Positions 48,832 through 59,589 of a stretch of 64,000 nt of DNA are shown here, piece after piece (the stretch's first letter is position 1; each line of letters begins with the position of its first letter). The DNA is from Dromaius novaehollandiae (Eukaryota > Chordata > Aves > Casuariiformes > Dromaiidae). The stretch lies in assembly GCF_036370855.1 (NCBI RefSeq), contig NC_088099.1, positions 29,966,501 to 30,030,500 of the forward strand. The letters run 5' to 3'. A program made the translations under genes and the position numbers. The notes below the pieces were generated by a model, which did not search any database, was not told the origin of the DNA, and saw nothing but the letters and a program-made list of their open reading frames with translations.

Positions 48832-48891
48832 TTTAGCTGGCCTCTGATTTTGGGGCAGGTTCAGAACTGGGTGTGTTTTACAGACTCACAG
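48832..48891 (+). CDS. Speculative exon 1 of a plus-strand chain
   Basis: The acceptor is excellent (gattaatttttttccag) and the donor is CAG/GTACAG. The 60 bases are open in one frame beginning and ending on codon boundaries, encoding FSWPLILGQVQNWVCFTDSQ. I do not recognise the protein. The value lies in phase agreement with the candidates at 50008 and 52412. Sixty open bases alone mean little. Confidence 0.2.
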
Positions 48892-49834
48892 GTACAGTTA
48901 GCAATTGCAGTGGTATAAAACATCTCTCTGATTACTGGGACTGTTTTTTTTTCAGGATACATGTTCACAAAAAATCTTATTATTTTTTAATACAGTGAGT
49001 GGTGTGTTAACATTAATTTGGTGACCTTCACAGGAAATAATTGTGTAAATGTTATTATCGCTGTGTTAAAGGCAGGAGCATTGGGTTTGCATTTGGCTGC
49101 ATTGGAGGTTTATCTACACTGAGGAGGACTCTGAGGCAGCCCTATACAGACTGTTGGGTCAGTGAGCCCTATGGACCAGAGGCAGCTGGGAGCATGTAGG
49201 GCTCCATGGCTGTGTCTGTACTGCTGAACAGACTGGGGCCAGGGAGTGAACTCAGGCCCAGGGCTGCTGATTGTCCCTAATGCTTGATAGTTGTTTCATA
49301 GCCTGGAACTTTTTTGGGTTGTCAGAACCAGTTTTTTTTTCCCCACCCAACACAGTCCTCCAACAATATCCTAGAGTGCTTTGCACCTTCATGACTTCTG
49401 CTACACCCAGAGCGTGCAACCTGTATGCTCCGTTTCATGCTGTTATGTTATTTTGGTGAGTTATGATACAGCCCTCACATTATTCCAAACTCTCTGAACC
49501 AAGTAAAATACACAAACAGATAACATTTATGCATTCAGGCTGCTGGGCTACTAAATGGGACCAAAGGAAAACCCTGGGCCAAATGCTATGTAGAGTAGAT
49601 GTGGCCAGGCAATACCACTCAGGGCCTTGAGCTTTATTTAGCAGTATAGACATAGTCTGCATCCCCTGCTTAGTGTATCTGAGCCAGTGTAGGACACTGC
49701 CTGGTATGGTGGAGTATCCTATCTGTGGTCTTTCTCTGGCAGTCAAAGGAAGTTTGTAAGTTGGGCAGATCAAGGCGAGGATGACCACGCTCACTGCTGC
49801 ACCTGAAACGACTCTTTAGTAGTTAAGCTGAAAT

Positions 49835-49925
49835 CTCTGATGAACTGGTATGGGAGCCAGAACTGAAATTTAGGACCTCCAGACTCCCAGTCACTGTGCT
49901 CATTGTCTCCAGAAAACACTACAGT
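49835..49925 (+). mobile_element. Possible MIR-like SINE 3' scrap
   Basis: The words ggagccagaactgaaattta, ggacctccagactcccagtc and actgtgctcattgtct parallel the 'gaattgaacctgggtctcctgactcccagtccagtgctctatcc' end of sauropsid MIR-like SINEs. It is very degraded. Confidence 0.35.
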
Positions 49926-50007
49926 GTAATACAGTAAAAAAGGAAAAAAAGCATCCAAAGAAGGTAAAATTATGATCACTGATGGTATAGCATTTCTGTC
50001 TTCTCAG

Positions 50008-50115
50008 CAGTACAGAAGTACAGTAGAGCAGGACTGGTTCCACTCATTGGAGCCTGTGGAAACTTTGACTCTATTTCTGGTAGAAGTTGGACCCGATACT
50101 AAAGTAATAAGAAAT
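50008..50115 (+). CDS. Speculative exon 2 of a plus-strand chain
   Basis: The acceptor is catttctgtcttctcag, with a NAGNAG alternative three bases on. The donor is AAT/GTAAGT. It gives 36 codons in phase 0-0, including TVEQDWFHSLEPVETLTLF and VEVGPDTKVIRN, a balanced composition unlike the surrounding AT-rich chance frames, with a CpG present. The family is not recognised. The opposite-strand frame at 50004-50237 is its shadow or the reverse, so chance remains a serious alternative. Confidence 0.28.
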
Positions 50116-52411
50116 GTAAGTAAGTCAAATGCATTACTAAAATTATGTGTTATGAATGCATGAGAGATTAAAGAGTTTAAAAATAATGATTTATTCAAGT
50201 CAGCCTTGAGGATCAAAGCTTTGGCTTCATTGCCCACTCAAGGTGGATTTAGTACCTCATAGGATAGTTTCATGGTTCAGTGCAGCACCAATAATTTGGC
50301 ATTCAAAGCTGTCAACAGTATGGATTAATAAAGCTTCAACAGTATCTTTAAAGTTATTGTTGCAAGCCAATCCCTATATCTACTACAGAGTGCAGCTGTA
50401 ACTGTTTGTTTCTGAACGCATGATTTCTGCATGTATTTTCTTATGGAAAATATCCTTGAAAAGATGGGGATAGGCAATTAAAGCCAGCGGGAAGTGTATA
50501 AGGGAATTGTTGGTGGTCTAATCAAGGGTTTAGAGACTCCAGCAGGGGAGAAGTATTTTATAAATTAAATACAAGGCTAAATAGCATGATCATCATTTTG
50601 TAAATCCAGGAACTGATTCAAGATCATTATTCATAGCTCAGGAGTTTTTGTGTTTCTTAGCTAACTGCATCATGCCCCTGTCTCCAACAGAAGGGCAGGA
50701 AGATGCATATAAACTGAGCTTCTTAGCTGGGATTATCTCATAAGGCAACCTTAAGTGTTGGCAGCAAGTCAAAGGTTTACAACACATCAGCAAATGAAAC
50801 ATGAGGACAGTTCATGGTACTGCTATCAACTCTCTCTCTATCAGCTTCAAACAAGCAGAGGTCAGGGTAATTATCTCTTTGTCACTTTTGGGGTCTTATT
50901 TTCCGGCAGATAAGCTGATCAAGCTGTGCTGTGGAAGAGCATTATAACGCTTGGGTAGTTCCAGCACAATGCTGTTCCCTTGCAAGGCTCTGTGGCACTC
51001 GCTCCTGGCCTGCTCTCAACTTACAGAGACCGGACCCAGTGGTCAGTGTGCCTGGTTCCTCTCACCATACCTTTTTCGAAGTGAGAAATATCTTACATTC
51101 TTCCTTGCTGTGGATTTGCTGGAACTGAGTTCCAGTTTTCTCAAATGTGCCTTTAAGGAAAGTAATACATTGTAAATTGAACAGCTATACTTTGCATAGC
51201 TTTGGTGTTTTAAGAAGAAAATACCATAGGCAGACCAAAGTAACTGAGGGATGTCGTATGGATAAAATTTAACTGCTAACTTCTAATGCACATATGAACA
51301 TTTAGACAAATTGAGAGAAAAGGCAACGTGACTACCTAATTATTATGAAAAATGATATTCATGTTTTGTACAATTATGGCTATATTAAGCCTATTTCAAG
51401 CAACTAATATGCAGATCTGATTCACGAGAGATTAATTGGTGATACGAACACTTAAGCTATATAATTTACTCTGATTGAAAAGGCAATACTAAAATGTGGC
51501 ATTAACAGATGTTGGATGTAGTTTTGCTCTGAATCCATTCACTGGATGTGCTAGGTATAGCACCCCTTATCCTAAACACTTAAATACTCTAATGCACTGG
51601 ATTTGACTTGGATCTGTATTTTATTTTTTTAAATTATTCTCCAAGTACTATTGGTGTTGCTGTAGCAATAGCCAATTCCGTGACAAAATGAGGCACTTTC
51701 CAAATTCAGCTGTTAAGGTCTGTTTGGGTCCTTTGGAAGGACCAGACAGGATGCCTATGAAAAAAACACCTGATCCTTTCTGTTTAATATTCATATCTTT
51801 TTTCCCAAAAAACTCACTGATGATCACAGGGCATGTCTCTGGGCACTCCACTAGGTGCTGTGAATTAGTGACTGCCACTCTTCTCACCCCAGAATAGCCA
51901 AAGTGCACATTGTGTATTATGCTGACCCTAGCACTTCCCCAAGTCCTAATTTGTGAGGTGGAAGGGAAGCTTCAGGCCATCTCCTTAATTCCTTTGGCAA
52001 TGAACTAGTTAAATAAAGTTATTCTCACTCAAGCTCGTAGGTTCTGGAAGATCTAGAATTTAATTTGCAGTGTGGATGCTCCTGAAAATTGAAGTGTGAA
52101 GTAACAGAAGAGACAGACAAATTATTAAACTGCAGTATCTCAAATAAGCACAATGAAAACTGGCTGTGATCAGAGTTCAGTTGGGGGGCAGCATTTTCTG
52201 CACAGTATAGTTCTATTTCATTTGCTGTAAGTACAGAAATTACATCCAGATGCCAGCATACATGATATGCAAATCTGCCTTAATACTGTGAAGTCCTAAC
52301 GTATAAGCAGAGAAGGATCCCATAAAAGCTGTGTCCAAAATGTCTAAATAAGTGCAGTTAACACAGATATTAAATTACTGTTATAGATGACGGCTTTGCT
52401 GTCTTTCTCAG

Positions 52412-52486
52412 CAGAGTTGTGGCATTTATCCTGTCAGGAAGAATAAGAATAAGATGACCATCTGCATTTCTGTAGAGTTACTCAGA
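52412..52486 (+). CDS. Speculative exon 3 of a plus-strand chain
   Basis: The acceptor is gctttgctgtctttctcag (NAGNAG again) and the donor AGA/GTGAGT is strong. It has 25 codons in phase 0-0 with a lysine/asparagine cluster (RKNKNKMTICISVELLR). It is compatible with 50115 upstream. A plus-strand segment ending TTT/GTAAGT at 53392 follows (EQKYVLHEDGVNAVESKF), but its phase does not agree, so I leave it out of the chain. Confidence 0.2.
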
Positions 52487-53400
52487 GTGAGTTCAATAAA
52501 AGAAAATTATGGCTTTGTGCTTTGCTAGAGCCAATAAATCAACAGCAGGTCTTGTATCAAGGCAAAAAAAGAAAAATAACATTTTGTGGAAAGACTCTTT
52601 ATAGGGTACCAGCTGAGCAGTGTCCTGAATGGTAATACCCTCCAGTAAACCTCATGCAAAGGTAATAAATAGTGACCTGTTCATAAGAAATTGAGCATAT
52701 GGAGTTGTTAGTGACACTGGTGGATACATGTCTTGGTAACACTAAGTGTATGCTGATGATCTGTGTGACAGTGTGTGAACACAAGTGTTCAGGCTATTTT
52801 CTGATCAGCTCCCATTTTCTTTTTGCAAAATAAAGCTTGTTAATCCTAGTTCAGTATATCATTCATGTCCTTTCTCCTGACCTGGGGTCTTCTGCAGCAG
52901 TCTATGCCTCTAGCCTGCAAGATTATTCTCTATTTCTTGGAAATTTAAGGAGGGTAAAAGATGGTCTCAGGGAGCCTTAGAGAGGTCATAAACCTTCCTT
53001 TTAAGGGCTTGAATGTGCTGTACCAGAGCCCTTCATAACATCACCAGCCCTACCAGGCATACTGTGGTAGAACCCTGAATTACTTTGTTTGTCAAATAAT
53101 GGAAGCCTTTCTCAGTGATGGGTTCTCTAAAATCAACAGAAACCTAAGCAGAAAACTAAATTTTTTGGTTTCTTGGATCACTGCATTTTTCCTAAAGGCA
53201 GTTGATTTTCTATGTTTTGTTTCCTTTTCTGACTACTTTAAATCAGTGCTTTAAATCTAGTGCTTTCTTCCCACCTAGCTCTAGTGCTTTCAGTTATCTT
53301 GAGCAGGGATGCACTGTATGCACGACTTTGCAGATGAACAGAAATATGTGCTCCATGAAGATGGAGTAAATGCTGTAGAAAGCAAGTTTGTAAGTAGAGT
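52487..53400. other. Non-coding stretch
   Basis: The phase-discordant exon-like piece at about 53308-53392 is here. A small repeated word (ctagtgcttt, three times) spans 53246-53291. Nothing else is recognised. Confidence 0.4.
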
Positions 53401-53559
53401 CTTGACTGTCCTTTCATAAATATTCATTGTGGTCTATAATACAGTCATATATTTTCAATATAGTAGTAAACTAAATTAGCGTAAATCAAAGAGAGAAGAC
53501 TTTTTATCATTTAAAGGCTATTTCTAGTATTTTTCTTACATTAATAGGAGAATAATTGT

Positions 53560-53650
53560 TTAAGACTGAATTCTGATCTGAATTTAGCAGGAATATCTGT
53601 GGAGTGTCTCTGATGAAGTCAGGTGTAATACAGATCAGACTGTGGCTTCC
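53560..53650. repeat. Possible ancient sauropsid repeat fragment
   Basis: The words gaattctgatctgaattta, tgatgaagtcaggtgtaat and acagatcagactgtggc resemble the palindromic 'gaattctgatctcagttacac...gaagtcaatgg...gtgtaa...gatcagaatc' repeat widespread in bird, crocodilian and turtle DNA. It is degraded, and I do not assign a named family. Confidence 0.3.
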
Positions 53651-53978
53651 GACAGTCAGAACTGCACTCCTATCTATCTCTTTTTCAATTTTACATTCAG
53701 TGCTTAAATACCATGCTGACTTTAAGTCAAGAAATGCCTTCAGGTGGGTTTTCCCAAAGGACTCAGCATGATGTCAGTGGGAATAGTGCTTTAGAAAACG
53801 TCAGCTTGAACAAATATTGAAAAGGACAATTATCACTTGAATTTGACTAACTATAAACACAGTTAATGCACTGCAGGGAAAAAAGGAGAGACAAGGGAAA
53901 ATACTTCTTTTTGAATCTGAGACAATTATTCTTTATTGCTAATTAATAAACGTTTGGATGTATTTGTTTTCTAAATGA

Positions 53979-53993
53979 CCACTAGATGTCAGC
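53979..53993 (+). promoter_or_regulatory. CTCF-like motif (plus orientation)
   Basis: CCACTAGATGTCAGC differs by one core base from the common CCACTAGATGGCAGC variant of the CTCF motif. Motif evidence only. Confidence 0.25.
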
Positions 53994-54501
53994 ACATATC
54001 CAGGCTAGCACAATTGGAGCAACAACCATCTGGTAGTAAAAAAAACCTCTATCTTGTAATGATGTAGGTTAGCTAGCACACAGTTATTGGCTAAAATTAT
54101 TTTGTTTGGCATTGTAAAACACTCATGTGCCCAAACTGTAACAGTGATTGTTTATCTATCGAGGTAGGAGTGCTATTATGTATGTTATTTCTTGCACTTG
54201 TTCCAGTCTTGCAAACTGTGTTCATTGTCGTCTGTGTTCTGTTTGTTGACTTTCAAGAAGCGTTTCTCATATGAAAGTCTATCAGGATCAGCTTTATAGT
54301 GAGGATGGCTGGTGTTTTGCTTTCTAAAGATTTCATGGCCAGACTTGTTTTAAGCATTAAAATGGAACGTAGTTCTGTTGAAAGTGGGGAAAACCAGAAA
54401 TCTGAATAATATTTCAATCCTATTCATAGTGTAATATGATAAGCATGCATTCTGTGAGATCAGGCAAAAGAACTGTTGTATTTTGAAAGTGTTCAACTCA
54501 C

Positions 54502-54537
54502 CTGTGTTGCATATAATGGGCCCATACTATGAAGTTA
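54502..54537 (-). other. Minus-strand exon-like microsegment, 36 nt
   Basis: On the minus strand an excellent pyrimidine tract ending TTTTGTAG precedes 54537, and the segment ends CAG/GTGAGT at 54502. One of three frames is open (NFIVWAHYMQH). Both splice signals are near consensus. Whether it is transcribed is unknown. Confidence 0.2.
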
Positions 54538-54539
54538 CT

Positions 54540-57500
54540 ACAAAATAATAAGAAAAATATTAGGATATTATGCATTCAGCCTATTTAAAATGCATAGACA
54601 CAGTTCACTGTTTGCATTATTTTTAAGTTAGATCAAAAACCTTCTTGATCAATTTTGCAACATAGTAGTTAGAATTAGAATTAGGCCATATATATTCAAA
54701 TGTTGTGTATTCATTACTTAATATATATCTAAACCCAGTCTCAAAACAAAAAAGAGCTTCAGTAGTTTTGACAGTAATCCATTTTTTCTAATAACCATCC
54801 CTATCTGCTGGATAATTAGAAAAATAGACATATAAACTCAAAACTGTCATTTAGCAGTTTCCTCTAATGCTGTGGAATCCAGAGTCCTTTGTCAAGGACT
54901 AGGGTCCTTAGCTATTCTAGCAATTCAAACACCGCTTCTACTGTCACTGCCAGGATCTTCTCACTTATTCGAATCTGCCTTTGCCCTCTCTCATCCTCAG
55001 GTTCAGCAAAATGTCTAAAGCTGGCTGGGAAACTAGAATGCAGATCGAGAGTTAAAGGACATCATGTCAGCACTAAAACAGGCTGTAGGATGCTGAAGCA
55101 CAACCCTTACAGGGTTATCAGTCCATTAGTTATGAATAAAAGGTGCCATATTCCAGATTGGCCCCACTTCTCAGAGGCACTCGGGCAAAGCACATGTGCT
55201 AGCAGCATAGCAACTCACTTCCCTCCAGAGACTGTCTGAGCTGCCTTGCAAAAGGCAGTTACAGAGGAAGCCTAGGGCTTAGATGCCTCAGCTGAGTCCC
55301 TGAAGTTAGCTGGGATGAATCTGGGCCCATTCTATGAAGCTACTAGCAAATGACTTGTCCCTTGGCCCAGGAGTGATTTACTAGAAGTAAACCTCCAGTT
55401 TCTTTTCTTCTACCGCTTCCCTGTAGTGGCAGTGGCACTGCATGTATTCCTTGCATGGAGTTACAGATTGCTGTGGTCTCTGTGGCCTTGTGTACCAGAT
55501 ACAGGGAGGTGGAGAAAAAGCAGAGAGGTTTTGCAGCAGCGTTGGTTGGCTTTCTTCAGCCCTGTGACCTACGCCTGCCCTGGGATGTGATCCTGTGCAA
55601 GCAGATGTAACCTGGTCGAATTGCAGACATCTGATTTGCACTTAGCACATTTTGTCTGCCCCATCCTAGCATCTGCCAAGGGTTTGTATGTTTTCAAAAT
55701 ACTGATGATGGGGTTTCCTGCATTGCATGCCTGGCAATAATCAACCTCTCCCACAATCGTTATATTGGGTGATGAGGGTCAGAGCATCAGCTTATGTAAG
55801 GAAGTGCTTCACCCTTGCAGTATTTCAAAGTTCATAAAAAGCTGACAAAGTACAGGGAGGTAGAGATGCAGAGTAAGGGGAAACCTGAAGTCAAGAATGA
55901 GATCAAGTGTGCTACCAAATTTTGCTGACAGAAAATATATCCCATTGAGCTACAAACTTGACTAACTCACCTTACTCGTACTGTGCCTCGGGCAGGCTGT
56001 CTAGCAGCAGAGATCTTTGCCAGATTTAGCCACAAACAATTTCTTGCCATCCAGATATAACCTGTTATTAAAATTTAGGCTGTATAGGAACTTCTGTGCC
56101 TGGGATGGCAGAAAGCAAAGTGCAGTCAGTGTGGACCTCATGCAAGCAAAGCAATGAAAACACAGGTAGATTGACTTTATTGCTCCTGGAAAATGAAGAC
56201 TGTTTGGATTGCACACACCACCTCATCTTTTTCTAAGGTGAAAGGAAGAGATTGATCTGTCTGTTTAAACAGATTGATGTAAATTCTGTGTATTTGAGCT
56301 GGGGAAATAGTGGAGAAAAGTGATACAGAGTTGAGGGAGAGTGACTGTTTGGTTTAAAAGTAAATTTCATTGTGACTACCTTGATGTCTTCCTATCATGT
56401 GAATACATAAGAAATCTGTGAGAAACTGGAAGAATAGGTACGAACACTGGAGTCTGTTAGAAATAGTTTGGCTGCCTGAGATAAAAATCAATGATTTGTG
56501 CAGTTATCCTGACTTGGCACCCTTATCCAAATGACTGTTGTTCCTGAGCATACCACTGCACATCTCAGTCCCTTGGCCCAAAGCAGAGGCTGATTGTCAG
56601 CACTGCTAAAGAATAAATGACAGCGTCCCTTTAGCTGGTCATCTAGTAAGAAGAGGTTCAGCAACTAGGAAGTGAGCCTTGCAGGTTTACAATTCATTCA
56701 CTATACCCTACGATTACAGCATCAGTCCAGGATGAAGTGGCTACTTTTTGGCTCAGCCTTGATCCTTCTCCTTCTCAAACCTGATCTTTCTGCATGGCTG
56801 TTTTTCACCTTTAAGGAAAGCCTTTGGCTTCTCAGAATTTAAATCCAGACAGATAGATAATGCTTAAGAATTTTAAGACTAGTAAAAGGTAGGATGATCA
56901 TTTTCTATGTTGTTATAGTACCTGGAAGCATTTTTGTTCGTATTTGGTGCAAAAAAATGAGCTGTGGTATGTGCTGGTTGGAACTAGCAGTCTATGCTGT
57001 GAATTGAAACAGGCAGATAAATTGGTTGAATAGTTCTGTAAGCTATTGTCATGCAGTATAAAATACATATGTACATTATTTCTTAGCGTTGTGTTTGAGT
57101 CTGTAAGGCAGCAGCATCCTCCATATTCATTCAAATACGCCTCTATTGCAGAATCCAGCCCTTTTCTTGTTGAAAGTCTGTGGATTTTTCCTAGTTACCA
57201 AATTCCCTGGTACTCAAATTCTGTGTTCAACGTTGTCCGGTTTAGTGAATAATTGTTGTTTAAAAATAAAACCAAAACCCTGTTTTTTCAGGCATTCTGT
57301 TCTCCTGCTTAGGACAGCAATATGTCTTCCTTCCTTTCTCAATGCAAGAAGATTATAGCAACTGATTTCCATTCATATCTCTAATGAGGTAAAACCTTTT
57401 GTCCCCAGTTCATCCACTGGGCATAAGTAAAGTGTGTAAACTGTGGGGGGATCTATTTTGTCCAGTACCTGACATCAGTTGCTTTTCTTGCTATAGCTTT

Positions 57501-57570
57501 GTGTTTGCACCCTGGAATGAATCAGAAAAGATAATTTCCTAGCAGTTATCCATGCTGGTGGACACTGGGA
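54540..57570. other. Mostly non-coding; one minus-strand exon-like segment
   Basis: At 56099-55971 on the minus strand, acceptor CTTTCTGCCATCCCAG and donor AAG/GTGAGT enclose a 32-codon frame (KFLYSLNFNNRLYLDGKK region) ending in TAG at 56001, 30 bases before the donor. It could be a terminal coding exon or non-coding. Other frames (54889-55239, 55381-55641) have no support. Confidence 0.35.
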
Positions 57571-57574
57571 TTCA

Positions 57575-57830
57575 GAGAATAGGCAAATTCAGACTAGAAA
57601 TAAGGTGCACATTTGTAACAAAGAAGATAATTAATCATTGGAACCATTTATGTAGAATGGTGCCCTTGGCAATTAGTAATTTTTAAAATCAGGACTTGAT
57701 GATTTCTTCTGATGAATTTCTTCTAGTCCAATTACACACATTCATTGGACTTGAAGCAGAAATTAATATAGAGAAATCTTATGGCTTGTAATGTTTTGAA
57801 GTTCATTAACGATTAGCTCGAAATCATCAG
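57575..57830 (+). mobile_element. Ancient CR1 LINE 3' end
   Basis: It aligns by eye with the common archosaur/turtle CR1 3' UTR. The anchors are cagactagaaataaggtgca, acaaagaagataattaatca, ttggaaccatttatgtag, ggcaattagtaatttttaaaatcagga, cttgatgatttcttctgatg, cttgaagcagaaattaat and gaaatcttatggcttgtaatg. It is plus strand, 5'-truncated and diverged, without coding sequence. Confidence 0.72.
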
Positions 57831-58599
57831 TCCATTGATGTGAGGAAATAGTTCACTAAAAGTGTCAACATACAATCCTTGTCTTTCCGCACCAAAACCT
57901 TAGTGGGAAACATCAATGGAATTGCAAAATCAGAGCTATATTAATTAATTATATATTATTTTCTGAGGTGAGAAAGTTTCTCCATGTAGATCATATTTTC
58001 TTTCTATTATGCCATTTTTGTTGTATACATGTTGCAAAGAGGCTTATTTGCTCTAAGTAAAGCATCTAGTTCCATCAGTACCCACCACTGCCATCTTTTA
58101 GGACAGGTTTTTTGGGGATACGGTGTGATGCCTGGTGTATCCATAAATCCTGAATCTTTGTGTGTCAGGACAGCCAGGGACTCAGAGTACTTTCCTGTGC
58201 TAAACCAGCAAGTTGAACTCTGCAAGTTGAATGACTGTACTAGTGAATCCCTAGTTATTAATGCTAGAGTAGTACTTGTAGCTTTAAATGATGAATCTCA
58301 CAGAATGAGGCTGGCCATTAGAGTGCACTTCATGTTAACTGAAGCTATGACTCATTCATTTGCACTTTTGCTTCCCACAAAGAATGTTTAAGTAAGACCC
58401 CTTGCTCCTTTTAAGATCTTGAAATCTGTGTCTAGCTATATATCAGAGAAGTCACTGATCACAATGGCCTATCAAAAGGTGCTTTAATCTGAAGGTATGC
58501 ATGTGTATTGCAATTTGAACTCTTTCAGCTTAAAAACTAAACAGACTCTGTGGGCAGCCTGTCTTTTTTTGTCATGGTAGGAAACAAGCTTATGGGTTT

Positions 58600-58760
58600 G
58601 TTTGTTAAAAGGAGTTGTCATCGTAGGAAACAAACTTCTCTGAGGTCACACAAGCAGAGCAGTCCTTGATGGTTCAGTTGCTGCATGGCCAGATCACTAG
58701 ACCATTCAATACTTGGCACTGGTTGCTCTTTGCTCAGGAAAGAGATTGTCCTGCATCACT
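58600..58760 (+). mobile_element. Possible MIR-like SINE scrap
   Basis: The words ctctgaggtcacacaagcag, gatggttcagttgctgcatggccag and atcactagaccattcaa parallel the 'aaggtcacacagg...ccctaaccactagaccatcc' end of a MIR-like SINE. It is low complexity and degraded. Confidence 0.3.
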
Positions 58761-59485
58761 GGTTACACAGTGTGTGTGAAAAGTGTCTCCTTGCCCCAGG
58801 CTTACTCATCAGTCTAGTTACTCATCGTGTGTGTACGCTGCTGAAGTAAATGGCAATCAAGCACAGTATCATTTTCCATATTTCTCCTATTCTTTTTTCT
58901 ACTGAAGGTAAAATAAAAATCGAGTCACAAGGAGCGCACCACTAAACTGGGTACTCTAAATACGTGCAATAAATGGCAATCCTCATCTCAGGAAATTTTC
59001 AATTTAAATAGACCAGGTATCTGAAAAATAGGAAGTGAAACAATCACAGAGCAATAATGTAATTAGTTGTATGTTACTTGACAGTCAGGGGCCAAATAGA
59101 GCTTCTGTACTCATCAAGCTGGAACAGGCTGGCTTGAATTCCCTAAATGTGAAAGTCTTGCAGCAATAAAATGTCTGTGTAGAATGTATCCCTCTTCATA
59201 CCTTAAAAAAATAAAACCCTGTAGTGTTCTGTAGCAAGGATATAATTTCAACCAAGTTCTGCAGCTTCTGAAATAATCCTTGTAATTTTTTTTCACTTTT
59301 CTATTAAATTCTAACAGACTATATAAACTGGGGATGAATTCAGCCTATTAAATGTTAAAAGATTAATGCTTTTCTCATTTTTCTCACATTTGAGAAGCAC
59401 ATTATGTAGTTGCATTAGAGTCATTCCATTTAATTTTACTTTTCATGTCATTTTTCTCCCAGCATTAATTTTGTCCGTGTTGCAG

Positions 59486-59589
59486 CATTTAGCTTGGGAC
59501 ATATCTCACTGCAGTCCATTATCTGACCAGTCGAGCCTGCAGCAACAGGGACTCTTGCTTAATTGGAAAGATGCACTGACGCAGAAAAG
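59486..59589 (+). CDS. Speculative exon 4 of a plus-strand chain
   Basis: The acceptor is ttaattttgtccgtgttgcag and the donor AAAAG/GTACAT is only fair. It has thirty-four codons plus two bases, starting in phase 0, including HLAWDISHCSPLSDQSSLQQ and NWKDALTQK, with two CpGs. It could follow the 52486 donor in phase. The product is not recognised, and a 7-kb intron containing an old CR1 would separate them. Confidence 0.22.

Noticed and set aside
53308..53392. Exon-like segment (EQKYVLHEDGVNAVESKF) with donor TTT/GTAAGT
   Set aside because: The acceptor is weak and the phase disagrees with the neighbouring candidate at 52412-52486.
58029..58391. 120-codon plus-strand frame
   Set aside because: The composition is plausible, but there is no promoter, splice partner or recognisable domain. 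This length is expected by chance in 64 kb.
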